A stretch of 64,000 bases of DNA from contig NZ_PZJW01000011.1 in the NCBI RefSeq assembly GCF_003206615.1, positions 62,001 through 126,000 of the forward strand, read 5' to 3'. The notes below the pieces were generated by a model. It made no database searches. It worked only from the letters and a program-made list of their open reading frames with translations, and was not told the DNA's origin. The position numbers and the translations under genes are program-made. The DNA is from Salinicola acroporae. Lineage in GTDB: Bacteria; Pseudomonadota; Gammaproteobacteria; Pseudomonadales; Halomonadaceae. This document shows positions 6,923 through 14,327 of this stretch, one piece after another. The first letter of the stretch is position 1. Each line of letters starts with the position of its first letter.

Positions 6923-7342
6923 ATGGCAGCCGCGACTCAGACTCTCCCCACCGAGGCAAAACGTCACCTGTCGGTCGTCCAGCCGGATGGCCGTGCCGGC
7001 TTCGGCGCCCTGCGCGCCGAGCTGCATGCCCGCTGCGCGGACAAGGATCTGGCCGAACTGTGGGCGGACATGCCGACCAACGAGCGCAAGACGGTGCTGG
7101 CCAGCGCCCAGATGCAGGCCCGAGATTCACTGCGCGGCATCGGCGAGATGAGTCGGGCCGAGCGCGATGCGATTCGCGCCGCCATCGGTCGCATGAGCCG
7201 CTACGCCCAACGCCTGGGCGAGCGGCTCAAGGGCGAGAGCCCGAATCGGGAACTGGCCGCCAACGCCCGCCGGGCCCTCGCCGAGGGTGACACCAAAGCG
7301 GCACTGCACTGGATCGCTCTGATCGAAACGGGGGCGCAATGA
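6923..7342 (+). CDS. Hypothetical helical protein preceding the replication endonuclease
   Basis: A 139-residue, strongly helical and charged protein (for example ELHARCADKDLAELWADM and RDAIRAAIGRMSRYAQRLGE). Its stop overlaps the start of the gpA-like gene by 4 bp (ATGA), so the two are translationally coupled. In P2-type phages small genes immediately before A are poorly characterised. It may be an accessory replication protein; no domain is recognised. The start at 6923 is preceded by GAGGT. Confidence 0.65.
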   Translation: MAAATQTLPTEAKRHLSVVQPDGRAGFGALRAELHARCADKDLAELWADMPTNERKTVLASAQMQARDSLRGIGEMSRAERDAIRAAIGRMSRYAQRLGERLKGESPNRELAANARRALAEGDTKAALHWIALIETGAQ

Positions 7343-9708
7343 GCGCCATCGAACGCTCCCGCCAATGGGGCACGGTCGACTGTCTGCCGTGGCGCGAGGC
7401 GATCTTCGAGCGCTTCCCCTCGCTGGCCGAGGATCTGGCCGCCGGCTTCCTGCACGTCGCCAAACGCTACGGCAACGCAGCGGGCAACCGCTGGCTGGCC
7501 CGTCAGGCGTCCGATCTGATCGAGCCGGCGCACGTCTACAAGCGCTTCCCGGTCATCGCCGACGATCTGCAGCGTGCCTTCATTGGCCGGCGCAATGCCC
7601 AGCCCACCACCATCGAGGGCATCCGCGCCGGTTGCGACTGGCTGCGCGTGGTGGAATCCCGCCTCAAGATTGGCGGCCTCAACGCCACCCACGACGATGA
7701 CGCGCTGGTCGATTACGCCCGGGCGCAGGCCCGGGCCGTCGAGGACGAACGCAACAAGCTGATCGGTGGCATCGCAGAGCACAACCGCCGCCTACGTCTC
7801 GGCCTGCTGCCGCCACCCCGGCGCGTTCGCCAGCCGCGTGGCACTTCGCTCTCTGCCCAGTCGCGGTCCATGGCGCACCAGATCGCAGCGGCGCGCAATC
7901 CGCTGACGCCACCGCCGGGCGGTATCCCGCTGATGGCGGTGTTCCGTTGGGAGCGAGCGCCGGTCATGAGTCTGGCCGTGGCAGATGAGATGGCGGCCGC
8001 CGCCGCGCGCAAGCGCGCCACACTCCACGGTATCGCGCCGCCGCCGGTGAATCAGAAAGCCAGCGTGCAACTGGCCCGGCTGAGCTGCCCTAGCTTTTGG
8101 CGCCGCAAGCTGCGCCGGCTGGCCGGGCGACGTCTCGAGCAGGTCCAGCGCGAGGCGTACCGCGTCCACGCCCAGGCCGGCATCTACTGCAGCGACATGA
8201 CCATCGAGCGCCGCCGCGCCCAGCGTGTGCGCAACCGCACGCTGCTGGAGACGCTCGAGGCGATCAATCAGGAAGGCCAGACCTACACCCTTGCCGAGCT
8301 CGCCGAACTTGGGCTGGCCAATCCGGACCATCGCCGCGCGGAGCTGATGCTGCGCATTCGCGATACCGAGGTCGAGGCCCGCCGCCTCGGTCATGTCGGC
8401 ATGTTCTACACCGTCACCGCGCCCAGCCGCTTTCACCCGGTCAACGCTAACCGCTACACGGACCGCAAGGGCCGGGAGCGCTACCGCTGCCGCCGCAATC
8501 CGAAATACGACGGATCGAACCCACGTGAAGCGCAGCAACACATCCAGAAGGTATGGGCGAAGACTCGCGCCAGGTTGGCGCGCGCCAAGCGGGCCATCTA
8601 TGGCATCCGCGTGGTGGAGCCCCACCACGACGGCACGCCGCACTGGCATCTGCTGGTGTGGATGAAGCCGGAGGACGTGGAGGCCGTCAGCCAGACCCTG
8701 CGCGATTACGCCGAGGAAGAGTCGCCGGAAGAGCTGTTCAACCGGTTCGGCAAGACCACCGCCCGCTTCGATGCCAAGCGCATCGATTACTCGAAGGGCA
8801 CGGCCGCCGGCTACGTGGCCAAGTACATCTCGAAGAACATCAACGGCGAGCAGTTCGCCCGGGCCGGCATCGATGGCGACGAGTTGGACCGCTACGGTCA
8901 CGATCTCAACAGCGCCGCCCCGCGCATCGAGGCATGGGCCGCCTGCTGGGGCATTCGCCAGTTCCAGTTCGTGGGGCTGCCCAGCGTCACCGTCTGGCGC
9001 GAGATCCGCCGCCTCACCGAGAAGCAGGAAGGCGAGCTTCGCAAGTGGGAGGAAGCCACCAACCCGCTGCCCCGCGCGGCGGCCACCTTCCACCGCATCC
9101 GCGAAGCCGCCAACGCCGGCCAGTGGGACCGGTTCCTCCGCCTGATGGGCGGCCCCAATACGCCGCGCAAGCTGCAGCCGATCAAGCCGTGGTCGATCCC
9201 CGCCTTCCGCACCGGCAAGGGCGACGACGACTTCAGCCACGCCACCGGCGAGCAGCATCGGGAGTTCATAGAGCGCGGCCGCTACGGCGACGAGATCAAG
9301 GTGCCGAAGGGCCTCGCCGTCAGCGATGGCAAGGGCCGCGTTTCCGAGTACCTGACGCGCCTCTATCGCTGGAACGTGCGCCCGAAGCGTGCCGCCGCGT
9401 CGGGGTTTTTGGGAGGCGGCGAAGCCGCCGACCCTTGGACTTGTGTCACTAACTGTACGGACCCCGGCACGGGGGCCGGCCAAAGCCTCATCCCTCGGAG
9501 CCTGCTGACTCCGAAAGAACTCACCCCGGAGGAGTTGGAGGCCCAACTCCAACGCTATCGAGAGTGGCGCGCCAGCGAACACGTCCGCCAAGAGATGGAA
9601 GACGCCGACCTCGAGCACCGAATGATCCAGGCCGCCGTCCGGCGGCACAAAAACTACGCCCCGCCGGTGAGGCAGGGCACCCCCGAATATTTCCCGGAAG
9701 GGATCTGA
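7339..9708 (+). CDS. P2 gpA-like rolling-circle replication endonuclease
   Basis: A 789-residue replication initiator related to phage P2 gpA (about 760 residues), which nicks the origin and stays covalently bound to the 5' end during rolling-circle replication. The HUH metal motif is in TPHWHLLVW (His435 and His437), preceded by the family segment VEPHHDG. The catalytic pair is Tyr492 and Tyr496 in GYVAKYISKNI, the Y-x3-Y arrangement of gpA and phiX174 A. About 300 N-terminal residues are less conserved. Start overlaps the previous gene by 4 bp. P2 gpA nicks within its own gene, so the origin may be internal; I could not locate it. All catalytic residues are present, so it looks functional. 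Confidence 0.92.
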   Translation: MSAIERSRQWGTVDCLPWREAIFERFPSLAEDLAAGFLHVAKRYGNAAGNRWLARQASDLIEPAHVYKRFPVIADDLQRAFIGRRNAQPTTIEGIRAGCDWLRVVESRLKIGGLNATHDDDALVDYARAQARAVEDERNKLIGGIAEHNRRLRLGLLPPPRRVRQPRGTSLSAQSRSMAHQIAAARNPLTPPPGGIPLMAVFRWERAPVMSLAVADEMAAAAARKRATLHGIAPPPVNQKASVQLARLSCPSFWRRKLRRLAGRRLEQVQREAYRVHAQAGIYCSDMTIERRRAQRVRNRTLLETLEAINQEGQTYTLAELAELGLANPDHRRAELMLRIRDTEVEARRLGHVGMFYTVTAPSRFHPVNANRYTDRKGRERYRCRRNPKYDGSNPREAQQHIQKVWAKTRARLARAKRAIYGIRVVEPHHDGTPHWHLLVWMKPEDVEAVSQTLRDYAEEESPEELFNRFGKTTARFDAKRIDYSKGTAAGYVAKYISKNINGEQFARAGIDGDELDRYGHDLNSAAPRIEAWAACWGIRQFQFVGLPSVTVWREIRRLTEKQEGELRKWEEATNPLPRAAATFHRIREAANAGQWDRFLRLMGGPNTPRKLQPIKPWSIPAFRTGKGDDDFSHATGEQHREFIERGRYGDEIKVPKGLAVSDGKGRVSEYLTRLYRWNVRPKRAAASGFLGGGEAADPWTCVTNCTDPGTGAGQSLIPRSLLTPKELTPEELEAQLQRYREWRASEHVRQEMEDADLEHRMIQAAVRRHKNYAPPVRQGTPEYFPEGI

Positions 9709-9744
9709 CAACAACCGCGCCACGCAGGCGCTGAAGGAGAGAGG

Positions 9745-9960
9745 ATGCAAACCCAGCAACACACCGATCGCGCGGTACCGCGCGGCACCCTGCAGGACGC
9801 CGGCGAACTCGCCGTACTGGCACCCAATACAGGCGAAACCCGTCACCGCTACGCCATGGTGATCGCCTTCGACAGCGAGGAAGCGCTACGCCAGGCCGTC
9901 ACCAGTCACCGCTGCGCGTACCGCGACAGCCAAACCGTGGAGGAACTCAGCCATGGCTGA
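9745..9960 (+). CDS. Small hypothetical protein after gpA
   Basis: A 71-residue polar protein with no recognised domain; the middle has RHRYAMVIAFDSEEALRQAV, suggesting a strand-helix unit. GAAGGAGAGAGG precedes the ATG, a strong ribosome-binding site. It overlaps the next gene by 8 bp. It is probably a minor early gene of the element. Confidence 0.6.
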   Translation: MQTQQHTDRAVPRGTLQDAGELAVLAPNTGETRHRYAMVIAFDSEEALRQAVTSHRCAYRDSQTVEELSHG

Positions 9961-10174
9961 TATCGCCGACAACGCCGGTGAAATCATCGAGCGCCATCTC
10001 GCCCACTCGCTCGCTCGACACCAGCTACCGGTGACCGTCGCCGGCGCGATGGAGATCGACTGCGAGGAATGCGGCACCGAGATCCCGAAAGCCCGGCGCC
10101 AGGCCGCGCCCTGGGCCACCACCTGCATCGACTGCCAGTCGATCCGCGAAGCCAGGGGGCGCCATGTTCGGTGA
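9953..10174 (+). CDS. TraR/DksA-type C4 zinc-finger protein
   Basis: A 73-residue protein with a C4 zinc finger CEECG...CIDC (two CxxC pairs about 20 residues apart, residues 37-60) and an N-terminal helix, the layout of phage and plasmid TraR proteins. TraR binds the secondary channel of RNA polymerase and mimics DksA plus ppGpp. The helix before the finger contains D3 and D6 in MADIADNAGE, and TraR has its functional aspartates at its N-terminus. It likely reprogrammes host transcription during activation of the element. It overlaps both neighbours slightly. Confidence 0.8.
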   Translation: MADIADNAGEIIERHLAHSLARHQLPVTVAGAMEIDCEECGTEIPKARRQAAPWATTCIDCQSIREARGRHVR

Positions 10175-10379
10175 ACGTATCAAGGGGCCGGCGAAAGTCG
10201 CGGCCTTGCTGATCCTCGCGCTTGCGATCGGCGTCGCTCTTCAGCTCGGAACCGCGCTGGCTTCTCGCTTCATGCCACGCATCGAAGTGATCGAGATCCA
10301 CGCGACTGGTCGCGCCGAGACGGCGGACATGACCATTACCGATCCGCGCCCGGCGATGCCGGGCCGGTACCAGTACTGA
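10164..10379 (+). CDS. Small single-pass membrane protein
   Basis: A 71-residue protein with one hydrophobic helix (about residues 10-34) and a short extended tail. It overlaps the TraR-like gene by 11 bp. GGGGGCGCC lies before the ATG but no classic Shine-Dalgarno is seen, so coupling to upstream translation is likely. Function unknown. Confidence 0.5.
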   Translation: MFGERIKGPAKVAALLILALAIGVALQLGTALASRFMPRIEVIEIHATGRAETADMTITDPRPAMPGRYQY

Positions 10380-10390
10380 GAGGTCGAACG

Positions 10391-10660
10391 ATGGCTGGCA
10401 ATCACCATGCCCGCGCTGCGGGGATTCTCTGCCGGGATCCAGCTTTCAGGCGCTACCTGGATCAGCGAGCCCGCGCCAAGTTCGGCGCGGATGTGCCGGA
10501 CGGCACACACAGCGAACAGGACGCCGGCGACTGGATCCGGAAGGCGTGCCGCATCGCGAGCCGCGCCGAACTCGATACCAACCAGCAGGCCGGCGCGACG
10601 TTCCGGCTGATCCAGAACCGATTCAATCGCTGGAGAGCGAGAAACAAGGAGGCGTCATGA
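10391..10660 (+). CDS. Conserved phage-type hypothetical protein
   Basis: An 89-residue protein. The opening pattern ARAAGILCRDPAFRRYLDQ, followed by a C-x-I-x-SR-x-EL segment (CRIASRAELD) and ending in a basic IQNRFNRW helix, resembles short proteins seen in early regions of diverse temperate phages. Their function is unknown to me. It overlaps the next gene by 4 bp (ATGA). Confidence 0.65.
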   Translation: MAGNHHARAAGILCRDPAFRRYLDQRARAKFGADVPDGTHSEQDAGDWIRKACRIASRAELDTNQQAGATFRLIQNRFNRWRARNKEAS

Positions 10661-10968
10661 GAGCCACACAGCCTAACCCTGATCAGGCAATCGCCGACGC
10701 GCTGGCGCGCGTCAAAGCGGGCGTGGATCCGTCGATGATCGAGCTGCCCGACATCGTGGTGTTCCCGCGGCTGATCCCGGCCATGCCGGCGACGGCGAGA
10801 AAGGCGCGTGGTACCGGTACGCTGCTGGGCCGCCCCGGGCCGCGCTTCGTGAAGCGAGGCCACCAGGTCCGCTATCGTCTGTCGGACGTGTATGAGTGGC
10901 TGGAGTCGAGCGAGAGCTACGCCAGCACGGCAGAAGCGGCAATGCACCGTGCTGCCACTGCCTCATGA
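10657..10968 (+). CDS. AlpA-like DNA-binding protein / putative excisionase
   Basis: A 103-residue protein. ATG at 10657 overlaps the previous stop and follows AAGGAGG. The segment GRPGPRFVKRGHQVRYRLSDVYEWL (residues 54-78, key features GPRF-K-G, YR and DVYEWL) is the winged-helix pattern of AlpA/Xis-type proteins. Such proteins direct excision or activate integrase. It is the last gene of the rightward operon and its 3' end overlaps the convergent integrase stop by about 6 bp. It probably provides the excision function when the repressor is inactivated. Confidence 0.75.
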   Translation: MRATQPNPDQAIADALARVKAGVDPSMIELPDIVVFPRLIPAMPATARKARGTGTLLGRPGPRFVKRGHQVRYRLSDVYEWLESSESYASTAEAAMHRAATAS

Positions 10969-12306
10969 CTGCGGAGAACCATCCTTGCCACGCCCGATCT
11001 GAGCGAAGAGCTGCACCGCTTGACGCTTGTGATCGGGCTGGAGGTGAGCGTAATACTTGATGGTGGTCTGGATATCGGAATGCGCCATCAGCTTGCTCAC
11101 CGTCAGCAGATCAACGCCAGCCATCACCAACTGACTCGCGAAGTTGTGGCGCAACGTGTAGAGCGCCAGGTCTTCATGCAGCCGGCCCAGCTTTCGAACG
11201 TTCCTCCACGGGCCGCGCATGCCACTCTTGCCCAGTCGCTTCCCCGATGTCGGCGACGGGAACACATAGCCGCTCCGTGGCTTCCCCTGCTGCTCCCACC
11301 ACGCTTTCAACACGGCCAGCACGTCATCCGATAACGGGAACGTCTGCGGCTCCGGTGTCTGGTGCGCCGTCTTCTCGATGATCTTGCGAATCGTCCCGAA
11401 CTCGAAATTGATGTGCGGCCACCGTAGCCCCATCAGATCCCCAGGGCGAAAGCCGGTGTAATACATGGTGAGCAACCAGGGGGAGACGTGATCGACGTAG
11501 GCGACGCCGTCGAGATCCGGCAGGTAGCCTTTGCCGTGGGCTCGGCTGTTGCGGCGCCGACGACGCTTCTCTCCCTGATACGCTTCCAAGCCTGCGAAGA
11601 ACCGACCAACTTCGTCGGGCTCCAGGTAGCGCCGGGCTTCGTCCTCCTCGAGATCCTCCTCCGTGAGCGCTGGCTTCTGGAGGCGAACGCCGCTGATCGG
11701 GTTGGCGGGGATCACTCCACGGTGAGCGGCGTGATTCAGCAGCGTCTGCAACGCCCCGTAGGATCGGGAAAGCGTCGAATAAGCGAGACCCCGGACGGGT
11801 GGCTCGGCATTCAGGTCGCTTGTCTCCATCTTCGCTTGCCAGCGCTCGACATCGCCGCGGTCGAGCCCATCCATCGGACGGTTGAGCCAGTCGGGAAAGT
11901 CACGCTCGATCCGCCTGAGCGTGGCGTCGCCATCCTTGCGACGTCGCTGGTGATCGGCGTAATCGCCCCGCAGGTAGACGCCCAGCGTCTGCTGCTGTCG
12001 GTAAACCGCCTGGGCTTTCGCCTCCTCCAACACCGCCCGGGGGTCGCCACCACGTGCCACGATCCCAAGCGTCTCGCGGGCGGACTCACGTGCCTGGGCG
12101 GCGGTCAGCTCCCCATACCTGCCGAGCGTCAGAACCCGCCGCGTGTTTCCCGTGTTGTAGTAGGAGACACGCAACGCCAGGCCTCGCTGCCCAGCGCGCA
12201 CGTGATAGCCTCCCAGCTCGCTATCCCACACCTCATCGCCGTTCGGCAGCTCGCGCGTGAGGCGATCGAGCGCCCGCGTAGTCAGCTTTTCGGTGGTTTT
12301 ACCCAT
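10963..12306 (-). CDS. int: Tyrosine recombinase (integrase)
   Basis: A 447-residue phage-type tyrosine integrase. The catalytic pattern is R287 in TGFRPGD, R386/H387 in LRHNFAS, H409 in AHSD, and the nucleophile Y419 in KYYAH. The usual His two residues before the second Arg is replaced by Thr/Tyr, as in many P4-group integrases. The N-terminal part (1-95) is an arm-binding domain of the DUF4102-like type, followed by a core-binding SAM-like domain (about 105-205). ATG at 12306 is chosen although its ribosome-binding site is weak; an upstream in-frame start at 12369 is possible. It lies about 155 bp from the tRNA-Pro fragment and converges with the AlpA-like gene. Confidence 0.92.
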   Translation of the reverse strand: MGKTTEKLTTRALDRLTRELPNGDEVWDSELGGYHVRAGQRGLALRVSYYNTGNTRRVLTLGRYGELTAAQARESARETLGIVARGGDPRAVLEEAKAQAVYRQQQTLGVYLRGDYADHQRRRKDGDATLRRIERDFPDWLNRPMDGLDRGDVERWQAKMETSDLNAEPPVRGLAYSTLSRSYGALQTLLNHAAHRGVIPANPISGVRLQKPALTEEDLEEDEARRYLEPDEVGRFFAGLEAYQGEKRRRRRNSRAHGKGYLPDLDGVAYVDHVSPWLLTMYYTGFRPGDLMGLRWPHINFEFGTIRKIIEKTAHQTPEPQTFPLSDDVLAVLKAWWEQQGKPRSGYVFPSPTSGKRLGKSGMRGPWRNVRKLGRLHEDLALYTLRHNFASQLVMAGVDLLTVSKLMAHSDIQTTIKYYAHLQPDHKRQAVQLFAQIGRGKDGSPQS

Positions 12307-12423
12307 GGCCGTTTCTAGGTTCCATATAGGTTCTGAAAGGAGGATAAAACCGGATAAGTTCGGCAACAACCGGAAAAGACAGCATGCGCGTAACGCGTTG
12401 ATTTAAATTGTATAGAGTTTTCC

Positions 12424-12448
12424 ACTTGAGATTGTGGTTATCTCAAGT
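12424..12448. repeat. Perfect 9-bp inverted repeat between int and the att core
   Basis: ACTTGAGAT-TGTGGTT-ATCTCAAGT is a perfect inverted repeat 13-17 bp from the tRNA fragment, in an AT-rich stretch. Its place suits integrase or excisionase arm-type sites, or an operator over the int promoter. The assignment is by position. Confidence 0.55.
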
Positions 12449-12463
12449 TATCTTATCCACAGG

Positions 12464-12510
12464 CCTTCGGGAGGCAGAGGTCGTAGGTTCGAATCCTGCT
12501 ATTCCGACCA
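12464..12510 (+). other. Attachment site: 3' fragment of a tRNA-Pro(CGG) gene
   Basis: The sequence folds as the 3' part of a tRNA: anticodon loop TTCGGGA (12466-12472, anticodon CGG), 3' anticodon strand GGCAG, variable loop AGGTC, T-arm GTAGG-TTCGAAT-CCTGC, acceptor strand TATTCCG, discriminator A and CCA (12508-12510). The acceptor would pair with a 5' CGGAATA, matching the C1-G72 of tRNA-Pro. The D-arm and 5' half are absent; only GGCC precedes the loop. This is the duplicated 3' end left by site-specific integration into a tRNA gene. The intact copy should lie at the other element end, left of the window. Confidence 0.88.
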
Positions 12511-12518
12511 CCGTATTG

Positions 12519-12556
12519 CAAAACGCCCGCTCAGGCCCTGCCTGGCGGGCGTTTTT
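12519..12556 (+). terminator. Rho-independent terminator downstream of the tRNA fragment
   Basis: AAAACGCCCGC pairs with GCGGGCGTTTTT around a loop containing a smaller AGGCCCTGCCT hairpin. The T-run follows directly. It was presumably the terminator of the original tRNA-Pro gene. Confidence 0.85.
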
Positions 12557-12656
12557 ACGTCTGGCCGACGAAGTCGTCCTGCAATGCGCCGCGCATCGCC
12601 ACCCTGATGCCCGGACGTGCCTCGCGCTGACCTCGCCCGCCGGTCCCACCTAAGAA

Positions 12657-12873
12657 GCATGGGCAAGCGCGGCCACACTCCCTAAAGTGATAGAGGAGAG
12701 TGATGCCGGAGACTGGCTGGAGCGAATCAAGGCGTTCCAGCCCGGGTAGCACGACGCAGAGTCTACGAAGCCGGCGCCTTGTGAAGCCGCTCATCGGGCA
12801 GCATCCTCGCCTCTCGCCACCAGCGCTTGCCAGGAGCCCGTTCGCCACCGGCATGCCCGCCAGGAGAATCCTC
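12657..12873. other. Intergenic stretch without recognised gene
   Basis: About 220 bp between the tRNA terminator and the small secreted protein gene. Frames open through this stretch have no recognisable protein pattern. A promoter for the downstream gene should lie here but no convincing -35/-10 pair is visible. Confidence 0.4.
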
Positions 12874-13215
12874 ATGTCCACATGGCTTCGCACCACCACC
12901 ATCGCGCTCTGCCTTGCCTTGGCCAGCGCCGCGCAGGTCAGCGCACAGGACAGCGAGGCACCGCCCCCCTGGCCGGCGAAAGCCGTCGAGGCGTCCCAGG
13001 CGCAGTGCCGCGCCAACATCACCGCCAGTGGCATTGAGGGGCCCAAGGTCGAGCGCTACTGCGAATGCGCCACCAAGGCCCTGCAGGCGCGTTTTTCCGC
13101 AGCGGAGGTGCGCAAGATGCAACGCAACTACGATCCAGGCGATGGCGAAGACAGCCGCCCCCCCGAGCTCGACAAGACGCTCGACCAGTGCTCGCCGGTT
13201 CTCGAGTCCCAATAA
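12874..13215 (+). CDS. Small periplasmic cysteine-containing protein
   Basis: A 113-residue protein with a signal peptide (MSTWLRTTTIALCLALASAA, cleavage near VSA-QD at about residue 24). The mature part contains CRANI, then YCECATKAL, and a late DQCSP, giving four cysteines in a helical background, typical of small disulfide-bonded periplasmic proteins. ATG at 12874 follows CAGGAGAA; an ATG at 12853 would add seven residues. No function is known to me. It precedes the cytochrome-like fusion gene by about 170 bp on the same strand. Confidence 0.7.
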   Translation: MSTWLRTTTIALCLALASAAQVSAQDSEAPPPWPAKAVEASQAQCRANITASGIEGPKVERYCECATKALQARFSAAEVRKMQRNYDPGDGEDSRPPELDKTLDQCSPVLESQ

Positions 13216-13383
13216 CTCCTGGCGGCTGCACACGCCTTGCAGCCGCGACGCGATCGTCCTAGACAAGAGCATGAGCAGGTAAGCGCAGCGAGTCGCACCA
13301 CCGCAGCGGCCATCGTGGAACGCCTGGCCTGTCGGCACACCAAGGCAGGCGCCATCGACCGTCGATCTCGAGGATACGATTGC

Positions 13384-14193
13384 ATGACGCACGCCACCGC
13401 ACGCCGGGTTCGGCGCCATCGGCTTCCCGTCCGGCTCTGGCACTGGTTCAATCTTTGGTGCCTGATCGTACTGCTGATGAGCGGCCTGCAGATATTCAAC
13501 GCTCACCCCGCACTCTACTGGGGCAGCGCTTCGGATTTCTCCGACCCCTGGCTGGAGATGTACGCCATCCGCGGCGCCGGCGGCGAGATCCAGGGCCAGA
13601 CCGCACTCGGTCCCTGGGTCTTCGATACCACCGGCGTGCTCGGCTACTCCGGCCACGGCGACCAGGCCAGCTTTCGCGGATTCCCGGCCTGGCTGACCCT
13701 GCCGAGTCATCAGTACCTGACCATGGGGCGACTCTGGCACTTCTTCTTTGCCTGGCTATTCGCCGGCGCTGGCGCGATCTTCGCTCTCTACGTCCTGTTC
13801 AGCGGCCACCTGAGACGCGATCTCTGGCTACCGGCGGCGCAGTGGCGCGGCCCGGTGCTGGCCGATCTGCTCGACCGTGCCGGCGTCGGGCCGCGGGCCC
13901 GCTACGTGGTCTTCCACTGCATGGACCAGTTGGGGGGCGAGGACTATTACTACGAGAGCCTGGATCTGAACGAGGCGCGCCACCCGCAGACGATACTCGC
14001 CTACTCGCTCAACGACGAGCCGCTACCCATCGCCAACGGCGCACCGCTGCGACTGCGCGCGGAGCGCCAGCTAGGGTACAAGATGGCAAAGTATCTCTCC
14101 TCGATCACGCTGGTAGAGAGCTTCGAGTCCATCGCGGGAGGCGCGGGCGGCTACTGGGAGGACCGAGGCTACACCTGGTATGCCGGCATCTGA
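13384..14193 (+). CDS. Chimeric cytochrome b561-like / sulfite-oxidase-like C-terminal protein
   Basis: A 269-residue protein that joins two normally separate partners. Residues 15-145 are the N-terminal half of a cytochrome b/b6 (thiosulfate-reductase cytochrome-b like) subunit, with candidate haem ligands His20, His41 and His119 and two or three membrane helices. From about 155 (GPVLADLLDRAG, YVVFHC, ESLDLNEARHPQTILAY, LRLRAERQLGYKMAKY, GGYWEDRGYTWY) it is the C-terminal part of a sulfite-oxidase-type molybdopterin protein. The last helices of the cytochrome and the molybdenum-ligand Cys region of the oxidoreductase are missing. This fits an in-frame deletion across two adjacent genes. The product is probably not an active oxidoreductase. 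Confidence 0.8.
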   Translation: MTHATARRVRRHRLPVRLWHWFNLWCLIVLLMSGLQIFNAHPALYWGSASDFSDPWLEMYAIRGAGGEIQGQTALGPWVFDTTGVLGYSGHGDQASFRGFPAWLTLPSHQYLTMGRLWHFFFAWLFAGAGAIFALYVLFSGHLRRDLWLPAAQWRGPVLADLLDRAGVGPRARYVVFHCMDQLGGEDYYYESLDLNEARHPQTILAYSLNDEPLPIANGAPLRLRAERQLGYKMAKYLSSITLVESFESIAGGAGGYWEDRGYTWYAGI

Positions 14194-14327
14194 GGGCGGC
14201 GACACCGTCGTGCCGCGGCGGGAGCGATGCTTGACAATCTCGCGCGATCGACTGAACTCGAGATAGCGGCTTTCTCAGAAAACTTAGCCCGATGGCCGCC
14301 CCACGATTCGCAAGGAGAAGGATTCTC

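Larger units (their letters stand above)
1..12510. mobile_element. Integrative element with P2-type replication module (left end outside window)
   Basis: The right end is defined by a 3' fragment of a tRNA-Pro gene next to a tyrosine integrase gene. Inside are a CI/S24 repressor, a divergent early operon, an Ogr/Delta activator, a gpA-like rolling-circle endonuclease, a TraR-like zinc finger and an AlpA-like protein. No capsid, portal, terminase or tail gene is visible. The left end is not seen, so the size is a minimum and structural genes could lie outside. Established knowledge: Ogr/Delta and gpA belong to P2 phages and their P4-like satellites. Inference: a phage satellite, a cryptic P2-like prophage, or an autonomous integrative element. 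Confidence 0.8.

Noticed and set aside
7792-9846. 684-codon open frame antisense to the gpA gene
   Set aside because: High-GC shadow frame; no domain, while the opposite strand encodes a clear HUH endonuclease.
12443-12649. Minus-strand frame reading GFEPTTSASRR
   Set aside because: This peptide is a well-known artefact of translating the reverse strand of tRNA 3' ends; here it covers the tRNA-Pro fragment.
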